NCBI RefSeq assembly: GCF_000372725.1
Contig: NW_005195017.1
Location: forward strand, 112,921-176,920
From: Emiliania huxleyi CCMP1516
Lineage: Eukaryota > Haptophyta > Isochrysidales > Noelaerhabdaceae
DNA: 64,000 bases
Reading direction: 5' to 3'
Position 1 is the first letter of the stretch. Every line of letters begins with the position of its first letter. The position numbers and the translations under genes were made by a program. The notes beneath the pieces were generated by a model, which saw only the letters and a list, made by a program, of their open reading frames with translations, was not told the DNA's origin and did not search any database. Shown here one piece after another: positions 43,728 to 54,631 of this stretch.

Positions 43728-44823
43728 ATGCCCTCCGCCCGGGCGAGCGAGGAACGGGGACACAAGCATTTTCACGGGTTTTTTTCTTTTTTCCGACGCG
43801 CTCTCGCGAGTGCCGATGCGCGGCAGCGCCAGCAGCACGCAGCCGCTTCGGCTGCCGCTCTGCCGGCGCGGGCCGCGCACGCTCTTTTTCGCACCGCAGC
43901 CTTCTCCGTTCCCGCGGCCAGCGCTTCGCGGCAGAAAATGCCAGCGCCGCTGTCGCTGTCATCGCGGAGACGGCTCTGCTCGGCGGCGACGGAGGCGCGA
44001 GTGCGACTGAACAACGCCTACTTTATGCTTGGCCTGGAGCCGGGCGCGACACGCAAGCAGGCGCGGCCAGACCGGCTCTCTCCTTATCCTCGCTGCCACG
44101 CACGCCACATGAGCGCTGCGATCCAGTCTCCAGTCCCTCCTTCCCGAGACCGCGGCGCGGAAGATTTGCTGGTGCGTGACCCCGCCCTGCCCGCCGCTCA
44201 GGTGAAGCTCGCCTATTACCGCCTCGCCAAGGAGACGCACCCGGACGTCATCGTCGGAGGCGCGGCCCTTCTTCCGACCGAGACACCTCTCAGACCTTCC
44301 GAGACACTTCCGAGACACCTCCGACACACCCCTCCGTGGCAATGCTCCCGAGACAACCCCTGCCGGCCGCTTTGAAGGGTCGGGGGGGCGTGGGGCTGTG
44401 TTCAGCAGACGGGCCACCATTGCTTGTTCATTGACCACGTTGTTTGGTGAGCAGGCGCCGCCCGAAAGGCAAACCGGGCCGTGGCGACAGGCGCTTCCAA
44501 CAGAGCAGCAACCGGCCGGCGACCGGTTGCTCATGACTATACCTGCTGATGGCCATTTGTTAGGCGCGGTCAACAGAGCAGTGGTGCGAGACGAGCAGAC
44601 GGGTGAGGGATGGAGCCGGGATGAGCCGAGACGTGGATAGGCCCGCGGCTGTGCCTTGCGTCTCTCTCTCTCTCTCACGGTTCCTGGAGGAGGAGGGGAG
44701 AGCCGACTCACATCTGTTGCTTCAGGCTTCCTGGACGAGGAGGGGGAGGCAGCCTCGCCCGCTTCCCGCGCACGGGCGATGGCGTGCGTACCGGCGGGCG
44801 CTCTCGCAGCTCTGGCCGTGTAG
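43728..44823 (+). CDS. J-domain (DnaJ-like) protein, 3 exons
   Basis: Exons 43728-44060, 44202-44259 and 44726-44823 join in frame to 162 aa. The N-terminal ~85 residues are Ala/Arg/Ser-rich and suit an organellar presequence. The J-domain reads ARVRLNNAYFMLGLEPGATRKQ-VKLAYYRLAKETHPDV, with the HPD triad that stimulates Hsp70 ATPase. After HPD the product is short and ends with an Ala-rich tail, so helix IV is not evident and the domain may be incomplete. Introns 1 and 2 have GC donors. Intron 2 (44260-44725) contains CGAGACACTTC 11-mer units and an open stretch at 44398-44600 that could be an alternative exon. Confidence 0.72.
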
Positions 44824-46824
44824 TTACGGATACGGTACAGCGGCGATGGCTGTGTAGTTACGGTACAGCGGCGATGGCTGTGTAGTTACGGTACAACGAC
44901 TTGCAGGACACCGCAAGAGGAGGGCTGCCGCGTCTCAGCCACGCCCACGGTGCCGTGTGAGGACAACGCGTTCACTGCAGCAGGCTCACGTCAACATGAT
45001 AGCGCTCTGACTCGATCGCCCATCGCACAGTGCACTGCTGCATCTGTGCAAAGGCGCGTTGCGCCTAGTCCAATTTTCGGCTGTGAGTCCTAACTGTGCG
45101 CACGCTGCTGCCTCGCAAGGCGTGCGCGCCTCCTCTGCGTCGGACGGCCGGCTACACCGGGAGGGAGGGAGGAGGGGGGAGTGGGGTTGCGTGTGGGGGA
45201 AAAGGGCAGTGATACGTTATCGCCGATGGATTGTGGGTGGTACTGCTGAGCAAGCAACAGGCTGGCGAGGTCTATAGCAGAGGTGTCGCTGAGGTGCCTT
45301 GGGGTGCTTACCGGTACGCAGCAAACGCGTCAGCCTCCGCCTTGCACACCTGTGGTGGCACGACCGGTCCGGTGTCGGCGTTGCTCCCACCGTTGAGCCC
45401 GAATTTGATGCTGGGCCGCTAGGCCAATTCAGAGACTAGTTGCCCAGCGAGCCAAGTCTGCTGTTTCAGAGAGTCGTGCTAGTGGGCGTGCGCAATGTGC
45501 GTGCTGGGTAGGTTGTGGCTGGCCGGGCCTGCTGGCCGATGCAGGTCGCGAGGCGCACGTGCATCGTTGCAGTGCAGCTTTCGTCGGTGCATGCGGCAAG
45601 CGCCCGCGCGGCGTCCTCGCACGCCGAGCGGACCGCCGAGGGGCTGGGCATTCGTTGCGGCCGTGTGTTACACACCCGGCGCCGGCGCCTCCGCCCGTGT
45701 AGACGGGCGGTTTGGAAAGAATTTCGCTCGCGCGAGCAGCGAGGAGGCGTCGTGTAGCCCTCCTTTTAGTATAAAGAAAGAATTTGGTGGCATGTGAGCC
45801 TCTTGTTTCTTAGCAACCTATGTGTGAATCAGGCGAGCCATTTTTTATTTTTTTCCTCGCGCGCCCGCGCCACCCGCCCAGGCGGGAAAGAAAGAGATAG
45901 ATGAGGAGATGGACAGCGAAGGAGGAGCACAAACACGTATGGGAGGGTAAAGTTGCGCGTCACGCTGCCCGGCGTTTCTCACTTTCAGTGGCAGTCCAGT
46001 GTGCGACCAGGGCCAGTGATAGACAGTGGACGTGCGTGAGGCTGCTCTCTGAGCGATGACACTAGCAGTGGCATCATGAGTGTCATCGGAGTCACCTGTA
46101 TTACGATATCACCACGCCGCCACGCTCGCAAGGGCCGCCTAAGCGCCTAAGCACCCTAAGCACCCCCCGCTTAGGCCGCTTAGGCGCTTAGGCGAGTGAC
46201 GGCCGGCTGCCCGGGGCCTGGCGTGCCTCCGCCGTGGGGTGAGCGCCTGGGAGAGCCACTCTGCAAGTGGTGTGCGCGCGTGTAGCCTTTAGCGTGCAGT
46301 CGGCCCCGAGCATGCGTGAGAAAGTGTGTCCCCTCGGCTGTGAGGACCTCTGTCTTGTGAGGTCTTGTGAGGACCTCTGCTGTGAGTGAGGACCTCTGCT
46401 GTTGAGGACCTCTCGTTCTCTCGCTGGAGTACGCCTCGGCGCGGCCATGTCCATGTCCATGTCCATGTCCATGTGCATGTCCCATGATCCCTGACCCCTG
46501 TGCCGCTGCGCTATCTCGGGCTTCTGCTTTCCACCATCTCGCTGCCTCCCTCCACCGGGACGACCACCGGGCCGCGGGGAGCGCGCCGGCTGTCTGGCGA
46601 TCAGAGAACCGTAATAGAGAAGGGTGAAAGCAGGGAACGTCAGTGTAAGGCGGTGCAACCAAGTGTTTGGTAATCTCATTTTATTATCCCATCGATGCTT
46701 AAGGCTGGCTACAGCCACTTCGCTCCACAACCGTCCCGCCACCCCTGCCGTGTGTTTCCAGTGTTGTGCGGCGCGGCCAGAGGATATCCACCTCGAGAAC
46801 CTCGAGCCGCTGATGTGGTAAAAT
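44824..46824. other. Intergenic with small repeats
   Basis: About 44815-44900 holds three copies of a 29-bp unit containing TGTGTAGTTACGG. About 46125-46196 is an imperfect palindrome of GCCTAAGCG units. About 46330-46415 holds GTGAGGACCTCTG repeats and 46446-46480 a CATGTC array. A minus frame starting near 46742 (WLHRLTLTFPAFTLLYYG) is open but has no ATG at its start and no known motif. No gene is called. Confidence 0.5.
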
Positions 46825-46845
46825 TGTTTTGTTTAAATTCTTTTG
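46825..46845 (+). promoter_or_regulatory. Candidate promoter block of the SAYSvFN gene
   Basis: TTGTTTTGTTTAAATTCTTTT lies 7 nt upstream of the ATG at 46852, in sense orientation; the first 20 nt are the best match to the block before SF3B5. Confidence 0.5.
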
Positions 46846-46851
46846 CGAGCG

Positions 46852-47531
46852 ATGGCCGACCTGGCCTTCCACTGCCACTGCCTGACGGACGGACGGACGC
46901 ACGTCGTCCAGCTGCGCGCGTCGGACCGAGTCGGCGTGCTGCGCCGCCGCCTCGCGAGCGCTTCAGGCCTTCCTCGTGATGCGACTGCCCGTCTGCGGCT
47001 GAGCTGCGCTGGCGCCGAGCCCAGACATATATGCTGCATTGCCAACTAGCACTCGACATCGCACGCACTCGGCCGCCTCCCGTCGCCCCGCGCTTCACAC
47101 TCGCACTTACGGAGGCTCTTGCACGGAGCGACGCCGTTGTCCCACCTCTCTCGAGGCGTCGAGTGCTCTGACGACACGGCGGCGGCGGAGTCCCTCCCGC
47201 GGCGCTCCATCACCGCGTGGTCCGCTCGGTACTCTCGCGGCGTCAGCGACACCGCCGCCGCCGCCGCCGCAGTCGCCGCCGCCGAGCGTCGGCAGTACGA
47301 GCGTCAGTACTTGCAGCTCGAGGCGCGGCGGCTGGCGGCGCGGGCGGCGGAGGGGGTGGCGGCGGCGTGGCGCGCGGCGCGCGCGCACGCGCCGGCCGCG
47401 CGCGCCGCCGTTGCCGCTGTGGAGAGAGGGACGTGGGCTCGCGCCGCGCTCTGGCTTGGCTTGCTGGTGGCGGCGAGGGAGGCGCGGTCAGACCCACAAC
47501 ACAACACAGACACAGACACAGACACAGACAC

Positions 47532-47587
<56 letters not shown>

Positions 47588-48459
47588 AGACACATACACA
47601 GACACGGACACACACACACACACACACCTCACCCACGCGCACCGGGCCTTGCACTTTGAAGGCCGTGCGGCTCCCGCCTGTCTAGACGTGGAGTCGCGAG
47701 GGACTAGCCTGGCCCTTGCCCCGCCACCCCGTGTGGTGGAGAAGTCTTCCCTGCGCCTGCTTCCTTTAGGTCGGTCTCGCGAGATCACCCGAGATCACCC
47801 GAGATCACCCGAGATTGCCTTACCCGAGCCCCTGCTCGCCGCAGGTCGGTCTCGCGATGCCCTTTCTTATCGCGGCGGCCATCCACTCCCTCTTTGCCAG
47901 GGAGGTGTGAACGGCGTCTCTTCACACCCACTGCTGTGAATAGGCGGCCATCCACTCGCTCTTTGCCGAGGAGGTGTGAACGGCGCCTCTTCACACCCCA
48001 CTGCTGTGAATAGGCGGCCATCTACTCGATCTTTGCAAACCTCGGCGTGGCCGACGGCGGCGAGTCGGCGTACACAGTCTTTAACAACATGAGGGCGCCC
48101 TGCCCGGCCATCCCCCGGCCACCCCCCGGCCACCCCTCGGCCACCCCTCGGCCACCCCTCGGCCACCCCTCGGCCACCCCTCGGCCACCCCTCGGCCACC
48201 CCTCGGCCTCACCTCGGCCACCCCTCGGCCACCCCTCGGCCACCCCTCGGCCACCCCTCGGTCACCCCTCGGCCACCCCTCGGCCACCCCTCGGCCACCC
48301 CTCGGCCACCCCTCGGCCACCCCTGCCCGGCAAGACCCTCCGCGTACGGACGGCGCGTGCATCACGAATTGAGTGGCGAGTGGCGGGTGAGTGTAGGCTC
48401 TGCCCGGTCAGATCCGCGCTGAGGACGTGCAGGCCCAGATGATGCACGGCTTCGGGTGA
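46852..48459 (+). CDS. Ubiquitin-like and SAYSvFN-domain membrane protein
   Basis: The first exon (46852 to about 47005) encodes a ubiquitin-like start (FHCHCLTDGRTHVVQLRASD...RRRLASASGLP). A second exon ends at 47481 and encodes an Ala/Arg-rich helix (RRQYERQYLQLEARRLAARA) followed by a TM segment (ALWLGLLVAARE). The exons 47845-47874, 48014-48094 and 48397-48459 then close exactly: VGLAMPFLIA-AIYSIFANLGV, ESAYTVFNNMR-ALPGQIRAEDV. SAYTVFN is the signature of the SAYSvFN family. SAYSD1 in animals is an ER membrane protein that senses UFM1-modified ribosomes at the translocon, so an ER role is inferred. Introns carry a (CA)n run, a GAGATCACCC array, two hairpin elements between copies of GCGGCCATCYACTC, and 17-18 GGCCACCCCTC units. 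The exon 1/2 junction is unresolved. Confidence 0.8.
47497..48396. repeat. Intronic arrays in the SAYSvFN gene
   Basis: (CA/GACA)n at 47497-47640; GAGATCACCC units at about 47778-47817, between copies of GGTCGGTCTCGCGA; hairpin elements at about 47892-47940 and 47973-48013; and a GGCCACCCCTC 11-mer array at about 48110-48328. Confidence 0.9.
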
Positions 48460-48913
48460 AGGCCTTGCGCGCGAGCCGAAAGGAAGGGGCCGGGGCGCGT
48501 CCTCGGACGACCGTACGGCGTACATGCGCGTTTTTAAACTACACGCCGGAACAAACTCTCGACTAAGGAAGGGGCCAGGCCCAGGGCCCAGAGGGGCCGG
48601 GGCGGCGGGGCGCCTCACGACTAGTTGTCACGACTAGTTGTCACGACAAATACGGGTGAGCTCTGTGACAATGATGAATTTTCAGCTTTGGCTACAATTT
48701 GGCACGAAAAACGAGACGAAGGCCGGAGAGGGGGGTCCGAATAAGTTACATCAATCACCAATTCGTAAAGTATATTGAAAAAGGGCAACATCGCGTAGTA
48801 AAGTATATGTGCTCTCTCGAACACAAACCTGCGGTGTGGAGTTGCTCAACACGACCGCTCCGGGGTCTGTCGGGTCGTCTCGGCAGCACGCGCATTCGCA
48901 TCTTATTTCTTTC
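48460..48913. other. Intergenic between convergent genes
   Basis: Contains TAGTTGTCACGAC twice (48623-48650) and no frame of note. Shared 3' flank of the SAYSvFN and kinase genes. Confidence 0.45.
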
Positions 48914-51047
48914 TCACAAACTTTCGATCCTCAGGTCGGCGAGTCGCGCCGTCGGCGCCACCCTCTGCATGTTGAGCACGTCGTTGGCGTCCGCTCGCGC
49001 GGCAGCGCCCTCCTCGCCGCTTCCCCAGCGCGCCGCCTGGCCGGGAGAGAGGTAGAAGGAGAGGTGAGGGGCCGCCGGGAGCCCCCTCTCCGCACACACA
49101 CCAGCACACACAGAGTGGTGGGGCCGCCTGGGCAACACACCGACCGACAGCCGGCCTTTTCCCCACTTCCTCGCGCTGGTGCCCTCTTCTCGCGCCTGGG
49201 CCCCGCGCGCCCGTCCCGCTCCAGTGAGGACGGATGGCTACAAAGCAGTGCTACTTCGATGCTGCTGGCCGCGCGCATGCTCGCGTCACAAGACCGTGCG
49301 GTCTGCCTTCCACATACTACGGACGAGTGAGATGTGCCGCTGAGTCGGTGAGTGAGGGCTCCAACTTCGGCCCGTCTGACTCTGGCACTGTCGTCTGTGT
49401 GGTGGTGGTGCCTCTCCCTGAGATCACACACACCGCCCTCGTGTGCAATGCCCCGTGTGTTCCGCGAGTGCGTGTGCCCCGTCGTCCGTGCCAGGGACGT
49501 GTGTGTACCACTGACTGACGGAGATGTGCCGCGCCTTTTCTTCGTTCCACGTCTCGAGGTGGCGCGAGATCAGCCTCCGCCGCTGCTCCTACCAGCGACT
49601 CGACGGCGGCGCGTGATGGGTGGGGCCTCGAGATGTGCGCGAGATATTGGCCTCCTCTGCGCACGACACGCCTCCGATCTCGAATCATCTCGGGGAATCT
49701 CGAATCATCTCGGGGGGTCTCGGGGACTCTCGGGGAATCTCGGGGAATCGCGCGCTCCTCTGCGGACGCGCATGCCACAAACCACTTCTCGTCCCAGAGG
49801 GTCAGGAGCGGCGCCCACCTAGACACCTCCTAGACACCTCCTAGACACCTCCTAGACACTTCCTAGACACTTCCTAGACACTTCCTAGACCCCTCCTAGC
49901 CACTTCCTAGACACTTGCTAGACACTTCCTAGACCCCTCCTAGACCCTTCTAGAAGGAAGTGTCTAGACACTTCCTAGACACTTCCTAGACATTTCAGGG
50001 GCAGGAGCGGCGCCCACCGCTCCTCCTCCTCGCCCAGCAGCAGGTAGTTGCCCTCCACCTGCATGCAGGCCCCGGCGTGACAAAGAGTACCCGGGGTTGA
50101 GAGCACCCGAGGCTGCCCTCCACCTGTGCGCAAACCCCAAGAGTCAGGGTCAGGGGTAGGGTCAGGGTCAGGGTGAGGGTGAGGGTCACGGTCAGGGTGA
50201 GGGTCAGGGTTAGGGTCAGGGTCAGGGTCAGGGTCAGGGGCAGGGGCAGGGGCAGGGTCAAGGTCAGGGTCAGGGGTCAGGGTCAGGGTCAGGGTTAGGG
50301 TCAGGGTTAGGGACAGCGGTCACATGGCTCGGGTACCACTGCCACAGTGTAGTGGTGTGAGAGTGTAGTGGTGTAAGGCATGGAAGCAGCTAGCGCCGCT
50401 CGCCAGCACGAGCTTGTGCGAAGGCAGCAGCTGCACGCCATCCTATGGAGTAATTAGTATCAATTAGTTAATTAGGCAGCTGCACCCTATCCTATGGATT
50501 GATGAATGGTCATTCCCACCCTCAAGCCACGGCCGTCCCTCGCCCGCACCGTCACCGGCGGAACGTGACGTCTCGGGGAAGTCTCGGCGAAATCTCGCTA
50601 ACATCTCGCCGGCACAGGGTCCGACTTGACGCGGCAGTAAACGGGTAGTCTCCCTTCGGACGCGGCCTTGGCGCGCGTCAGCGACGCGCAGAGCCCCTCC
50701 GCGTCGAACGTCCACGGCGAGCCTCGCCGAGGCAGAAGCGAGCCGGCGTCGGGCGGGTCGAGAGCGCGCAGCTCGGCGCGGGAGTAGTGGAAACCGTCCA
50801 TCGGAAGGACGACGGCGGCGCCGGGCGAGACCGCGTTGACGCGCTCGCAGACGGCGCTCGCGAGGGACGATTTTCCCGCTCCGGGGCCGCCAGCAATGGC
50901 AACCCACCACGGCCGCTCTGGAGAGGTGGCCGCAGCGTCGCCGAGGCGGAGGCGTGCGAGCAGCCGGCCGGCGAGGCGGTCGTAGCAGCCGGACATGCGC
51001 GCATCTGGACTGGCGAGGGCGGCAGCAGACATCGCCAACGTCAGCAT
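48914..51047 (-). CDS. YFH7/YggC-like P-loop kinase, 6 exons
   Basis: Exons 51047-50610, 50442-50404, 50058-50018, 49818-49758, 49588-49535 and 49036-48914 sum to 756 nt, 251 aa. The protein shows the order of the uridine-kinase-like family that includes yeast YFH7 and bacterial YggC: Walker A GGPGAGKSSLA, VLPMDGFHYSRAEL, RRGSPWTFDA, SDPVPDGV, VEGNYLLLGEEEERW, LWDEKWFV, RRRLISRHLETW, RADANDVLNMQRV. It should phosphorylate a small metabolite with ATP; the physiological substrate of this family is not established. The family pattern spans five splice junctions, so it independently validates them. Donors are GC, GC, GT, GA and GC; every downstream exon begins with G. Introns hold a degenerate telomere-like array, an 11-mer array, a GATTCCCCGA array and an A/T tract. 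Confidence 0.92.
49819..50312. repeat. 11-mer array and degenerate telomere-like array in the kinase gene
   Basis: CTTCCTAGACA units at 49819-49996 lie between two copies of a ~17-bp exon segment containing GGAGCGGCGCCCAC. At about 50140-50312 is a degenerate array of GGGTCA, GGGTTA and GGGTGA hexamers, with copies of TGCCCTCCACCTG on its exon side. Confidence 0.88.
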
Positions 51048-52366
51048 GCGACGAATTGAGGTGGTGTGTCGTGCGAAAAAAGAATTTAAACAAGACAACT
51101 CTCTCTCACAGCACACAGGCTCGACACAGGTGCGAACTGGCGCGTGCTAGTACTGCGAAAAAAGAACGCCTGTGGGGCGCGAGAACAAGGGACCGGCAGG
51201 CGGACCGCCTCCCGCCAGGCCGCGTGCCTCGCCCATTCCCTGCCCTCGGCACGCGCCTTGCCCCTCTTGCCACGAGGAGCAGACCGCGATCCCGCGGAGC
51301 CCTCCTCAGCGAGCTCCACGGCGAGGTCGCGCCAGTTCCTGTTGTGGACCACCGTCGTGAAGCGCCGCTGCGCCTGGTGCGGGAGAAGCGCGCACAGGCG
51401 TTCGAGAGGTAACCGGAGTTGGCGAGGCTGAGGACGACGGCGTGCGACCGCAGCGCGCCCGCTGTGAGAGGGGCATGTATTCCTAGAATTCTTGCGGTTT
51501 GTGTGCCAGTCCGCGCCAGTCCGCGCCCTTGTCGTGCCAGTGTGCTGTGAGAGAGGCGTGTATCTTAAGAATTCTTTGCACAGCTCTGCCGGAGACTTCT
51601 GCCCCTGGCGAGTAGAGGCCCCGCCGACCCACGGGTACCCCTCCGAGGGACCCATTGGGTCGGGTCCGGTTCCGGGGTAGGTAGGTAGGTAGAAAGGTGA
51701 AGAACAGCCAGGCTCGGACTGGACACCAACGCGGTATGGGTGGACGCTGGACAGATGATGACGACACGCACGAGCGACACACAGACACAAACAAGCTCAC
51801 AAGACACACAGCCAGCTGGCTGCCACACACCCTGAGTCGGCGTACACATAACTCAGGGCCACATCCTCCCTGTCGCCCCCCCCAGCACTCCACGGTGCCA
51901 AGGGCACAAACAAGGGCACAACTCAAACAAAAGACGACAGGAAGTGACATGTGAGGCTAGAGCAGCTTGCTCCACCTCTAGCAATCTCACCGGCCTGCGA
52001 GGCACGGACGAGACCGTATGTGGGGTCTAGTGAGGTGTCTATGGACGCTCTCCTCATGGGCTAGCTGCCTGCGGCTAGCCCTTCTCGCACTCACAGGCGA
52101 TGACAATCCAATGTATGAGTGTATGCAAGCTGAGGCGCGTGTGCTAAATCTAGGCCGCACGTCGTGGCACTATGACGGAGGTAGACGTGCGGCCGCAGCG
52201 CGCCCACCACAGTCTCGGTGGGGCGCGCATGTTAGCAAGAGAGTATGTATGTATGTAGTAAGGTGAAGAACAGTCAAGAGAGTTGCGGGGAGAGCCATGC
52301 CCGGGGCTCTGCTCCAAGAGACCTCGAGAGTGCTAGCGTGTGCCTCTACTCGCCACTGCTCGAACA
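51048..52366. other. Intergenic with promoter-like blocks and a dispersed repeat
   Basis: On the minus strand CTGTGAGAGAGAG and TTTAAATTCTTTTTTCGC (51080-51115) precede the kinase ATG by ~35 nt. Related blocks at 51470-51495 and 51548-51585 lie in plus orientation. An open minus frame at 51160-51400 (FTTVVHNRNWRDLAVELAEEG) is protein-like but unplaced. 51735-51965 is a copy of the dispersed repeat seen inverted at 42790-43025. GTAGGTAGGTAG and GTATGTATGTATG short runs occur (51676, 52245). Confidence 0.5.
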
Positions 52367-53985
52367 ATGCGTCGGCTCCGTCCTTGCCTGCGCGATTCGT
52401 CTCGCCGCCTGCGCGCCTTCTCCTCCGCAGCGGCTCATGACCTTCCAGCCGACGACTGTGTCCGGTTCGAGGACGTCGTTCGGGCGCACCACCGCATCAG
52501 GTCGGGCATCGTCCGAACCGAGTGCAGGCCGTCGTACCACCTCTCCAACATGACGGGTTGTAGCATCCACCTGAAGAAGGAGCAGTCGCAGGTCACGGGT
52601 TCCTTCAAGGAGCGCGGCGCACGCAACGCCATCATGTCGCTCAGCGAGGAGCAGCGGCGGCGCGGCGTGATTGCCGCCTCTGCCGGCAACCACGCGCTAG
52701 CCCTCGCGTGGCACGGCTCGCAGCTGGGCGTGCCGGTGACAGTGGTGATGCCGACCGTCGCGCCGATGACCAAGGTCCAGAACTGCAGGCTCTTCGGCGC
52801 GAACATCATCATCCATGGAGGCCACATCGGCGAGGCCAAGGACTATGCGCTGCAGGACCCCGCGCTGCAGGGACTGACCTACATCAACGGCTACGACGAC
52901 GTCGAGGTCATCGCGGGCACTGGCACGCTCGGCATCGAGATGCTGGAGCAGGTCCCCGACTGCCCCTGACCCTAACCCTAACCCTAACCCTAACCCTAAG
53001 AGATGCTGGAGCAGGTCCCCGACTGCCCCTGACCCTAACCCTAACCCTAACCCTAACCCTAAGAGATGCTGGAGCAGGTCCCCGACTGCGAGGTGCTGGT
53101 CGTGCCCATCGGGGGCGGCGGCCTCATCGCCGGCATCGCCCTCGCCGCCAAGACGCTCAACCCGGCGGTGCAGGTTGGCGGGTGTCTGGCCTCCGAACCC
53201 TCGACCCGAGCCTCCGCCCTCCGAACCCGACGTCCGGAGGAGGCTGTGAACAGCGTCTCTTCACACCTCTAGCTGTGAGGCGCCCGCAGGTGGTTGGTGT
53301 CGAACCGCGGCGGTGCGCCTCGTACACCGCGGCGCTGCGGGCGGGACACCCGGTGACGGCGGAGGTGCTGCCGACGCTCGCCGACGGCCTCGCGGTGCCG
53401 CGGGTCGGCCCGCACGCCTTCGCCGTGGCGCGGCGGTGGGTCGACGAGGTCGTGCGGGTGGACGAGAAGGACGTCGCGCTCGCGGTGCTGCGGCTGGTCG
53501 AGGGGCAAAAGATGGTGGTCGAGGGCGGCGGGGCGACGGGCTTGGCCGCCCTCCTGCCCGGCGGCCCGCTGGACCGACCCGACCTCAAGGGGAAGCGGGT
53601 GGTCGTCCCGCTCTGCGGCGGCAACATCGACGTCAACGTGCTCGGCCGCGTCATCGAGCGCGGCCTCGCCGCCGACGGGCGGCTTGTGCGCCTCACGCTG
53701 CGGGTGAGCGACCGTCCGGGCGGCATCGCGGAGCTGACCGGCGTGCTCGCCGCGGCGGGCGCGAGCGTCAAGGACATCTTCCACGAGCGGGCGTGGCTGC
53801 ACACCTCCGTCGACCAGGTGACGATCAAGGCGGTGCTCGAGACGCTCGGCCCGGAGCACAACGCCGCCATCATGCGCAGCCTCGCCGACTCCTTCCCGGC
53901 CGCGGTCGACACCATGAGGCTCGAGGGCACATGGACGGAGGACGGCGCCTCGAACCTGAGCGGCCGCGCGGCGGCCGTTGGGTGA
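52367..53985 (+). CDS. Threonine dehydratase / serine racemase with ACT-like domain, 3 exons
   Basis: Exons 52367-52951, 53078-53173 and 53290-53985 give 458 aa. A short Arg/Ser presequence suggests mitochondrial import. The fold-type II PLP core is clear: VTGSFKERGARNA with the Schiff-base Lys, ASAGNHALALAWHG, VMPTVAPMTKVQ, the PLP-phosphate loop PIGGGGLIAG, EGGGATGLAALL, and VVVPLCGGNIDV. The C-terminal ~85 residues (RLTLRVSDRPGGIAELTGVL...) are ACT-like and probably give allosteric control. Reactions: deamination of threonine or serine to the 2-oxo acid, or serine racemisation; sequence alone does not decide. Intron 1 (52952-53077) is exactly two 63-bp units, each a piece of exon plus five CCCTAA repeats; CAG|GTCCCC occurs three times. 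Intron 2 contains a hairpin element (about 53235-53280). Confidence 0.95.
52969..53064 (+). repeat. Telomeric CCCTAA tracts forming an intron
   Basis: Two tracts of CCCTAA repeats (about 52969-52999 and 53032-53062), each introduced by CCCCTGA and followed by GAGATGCTGGAGCAG, which is the preceding exon end. Confidence 0.97.
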
Positions 53986-54631
53986 CGCCTTCGCGCAGCT
54001 GCACGTACGTATCTCTCGCAAAGTAGTCTATTGTGTTTGCTATTGGGATGGCCGATCGGATGGATGGGGACATTGGAAAAGAGAAAAAAGAATGTTATCG
54101 CGTTGTGCATGAAGGAAAGGTCTTTCACAGGCGCTAGGGGCACTTGGAGCACTTGGACGTTGGAGCACTTTTGGCAAACGATGATTTCTTTTGTGATAAA
54201 GCCGTATGTGCGCCGAGATGTCGTGTGTGCTAGCTGGTGGGGCAAGGAGAAAGAAATCATGGGAAAACGTGCCGCCCATGCTTTCATGCTTTCCGCCGCG
54301 CTAGTCTGTGAGAGAGGTTAAGGTGCGACCCTTGGCGACGCCCTACGCACAGATGGAGACTCGGACACCATCGGACCAACGGCCGCGCTCTGGCCGCGCT
54401 CCTCCATCTCCATTCACAGTATTCCCAACGCTCCGCGTATACGCGCCCCCTCCCCCTACACGGCGAGAGGGGGGCCTCCTCCTACAGCGGCGACGCCGCT
54501 CCTCCTCTTCACTGCCTCCTCCTCCTCCTGCTCCTCCTCCTCCTGCTCCTCCTCCTCCTGCTCCTCCTCCTCCTCCCTCTCCTCCCTCTCCTCCCTCTCC
54601 TCCCTCTCCCCTCGCCGCCGCACGCGCGGCG
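53986..54631. other. Intergenic with CTCCTC tract
   Basis: CACTTGGAGCACTTGGA motifs at 54138-54175 and CTGTGAGAGAGG at about 54307. About 54500-54610 is a CTCCTC low-complexity tract. No gene is seen. Confidence 0.5.

Noticed and set aside
46180-46742. 184-codon minus frame with a hydrophobic start
   Set aside because: No ATG at its start, its middle is a CATGTC array, and no family is recognised.
50140-50312. CRISPR-like or chromosome-end array
   Set aside because: Hexamer units without spacers, internal to a gene intron; better read as degenerate telomere-like repeat.
52952-53077. Chromosome end or misassembled telomere inside a gene
   Set aside because: The threonine dehydratase reading frame continues exactly across it and the flanks are exon duplicates, so an intron explains it better.
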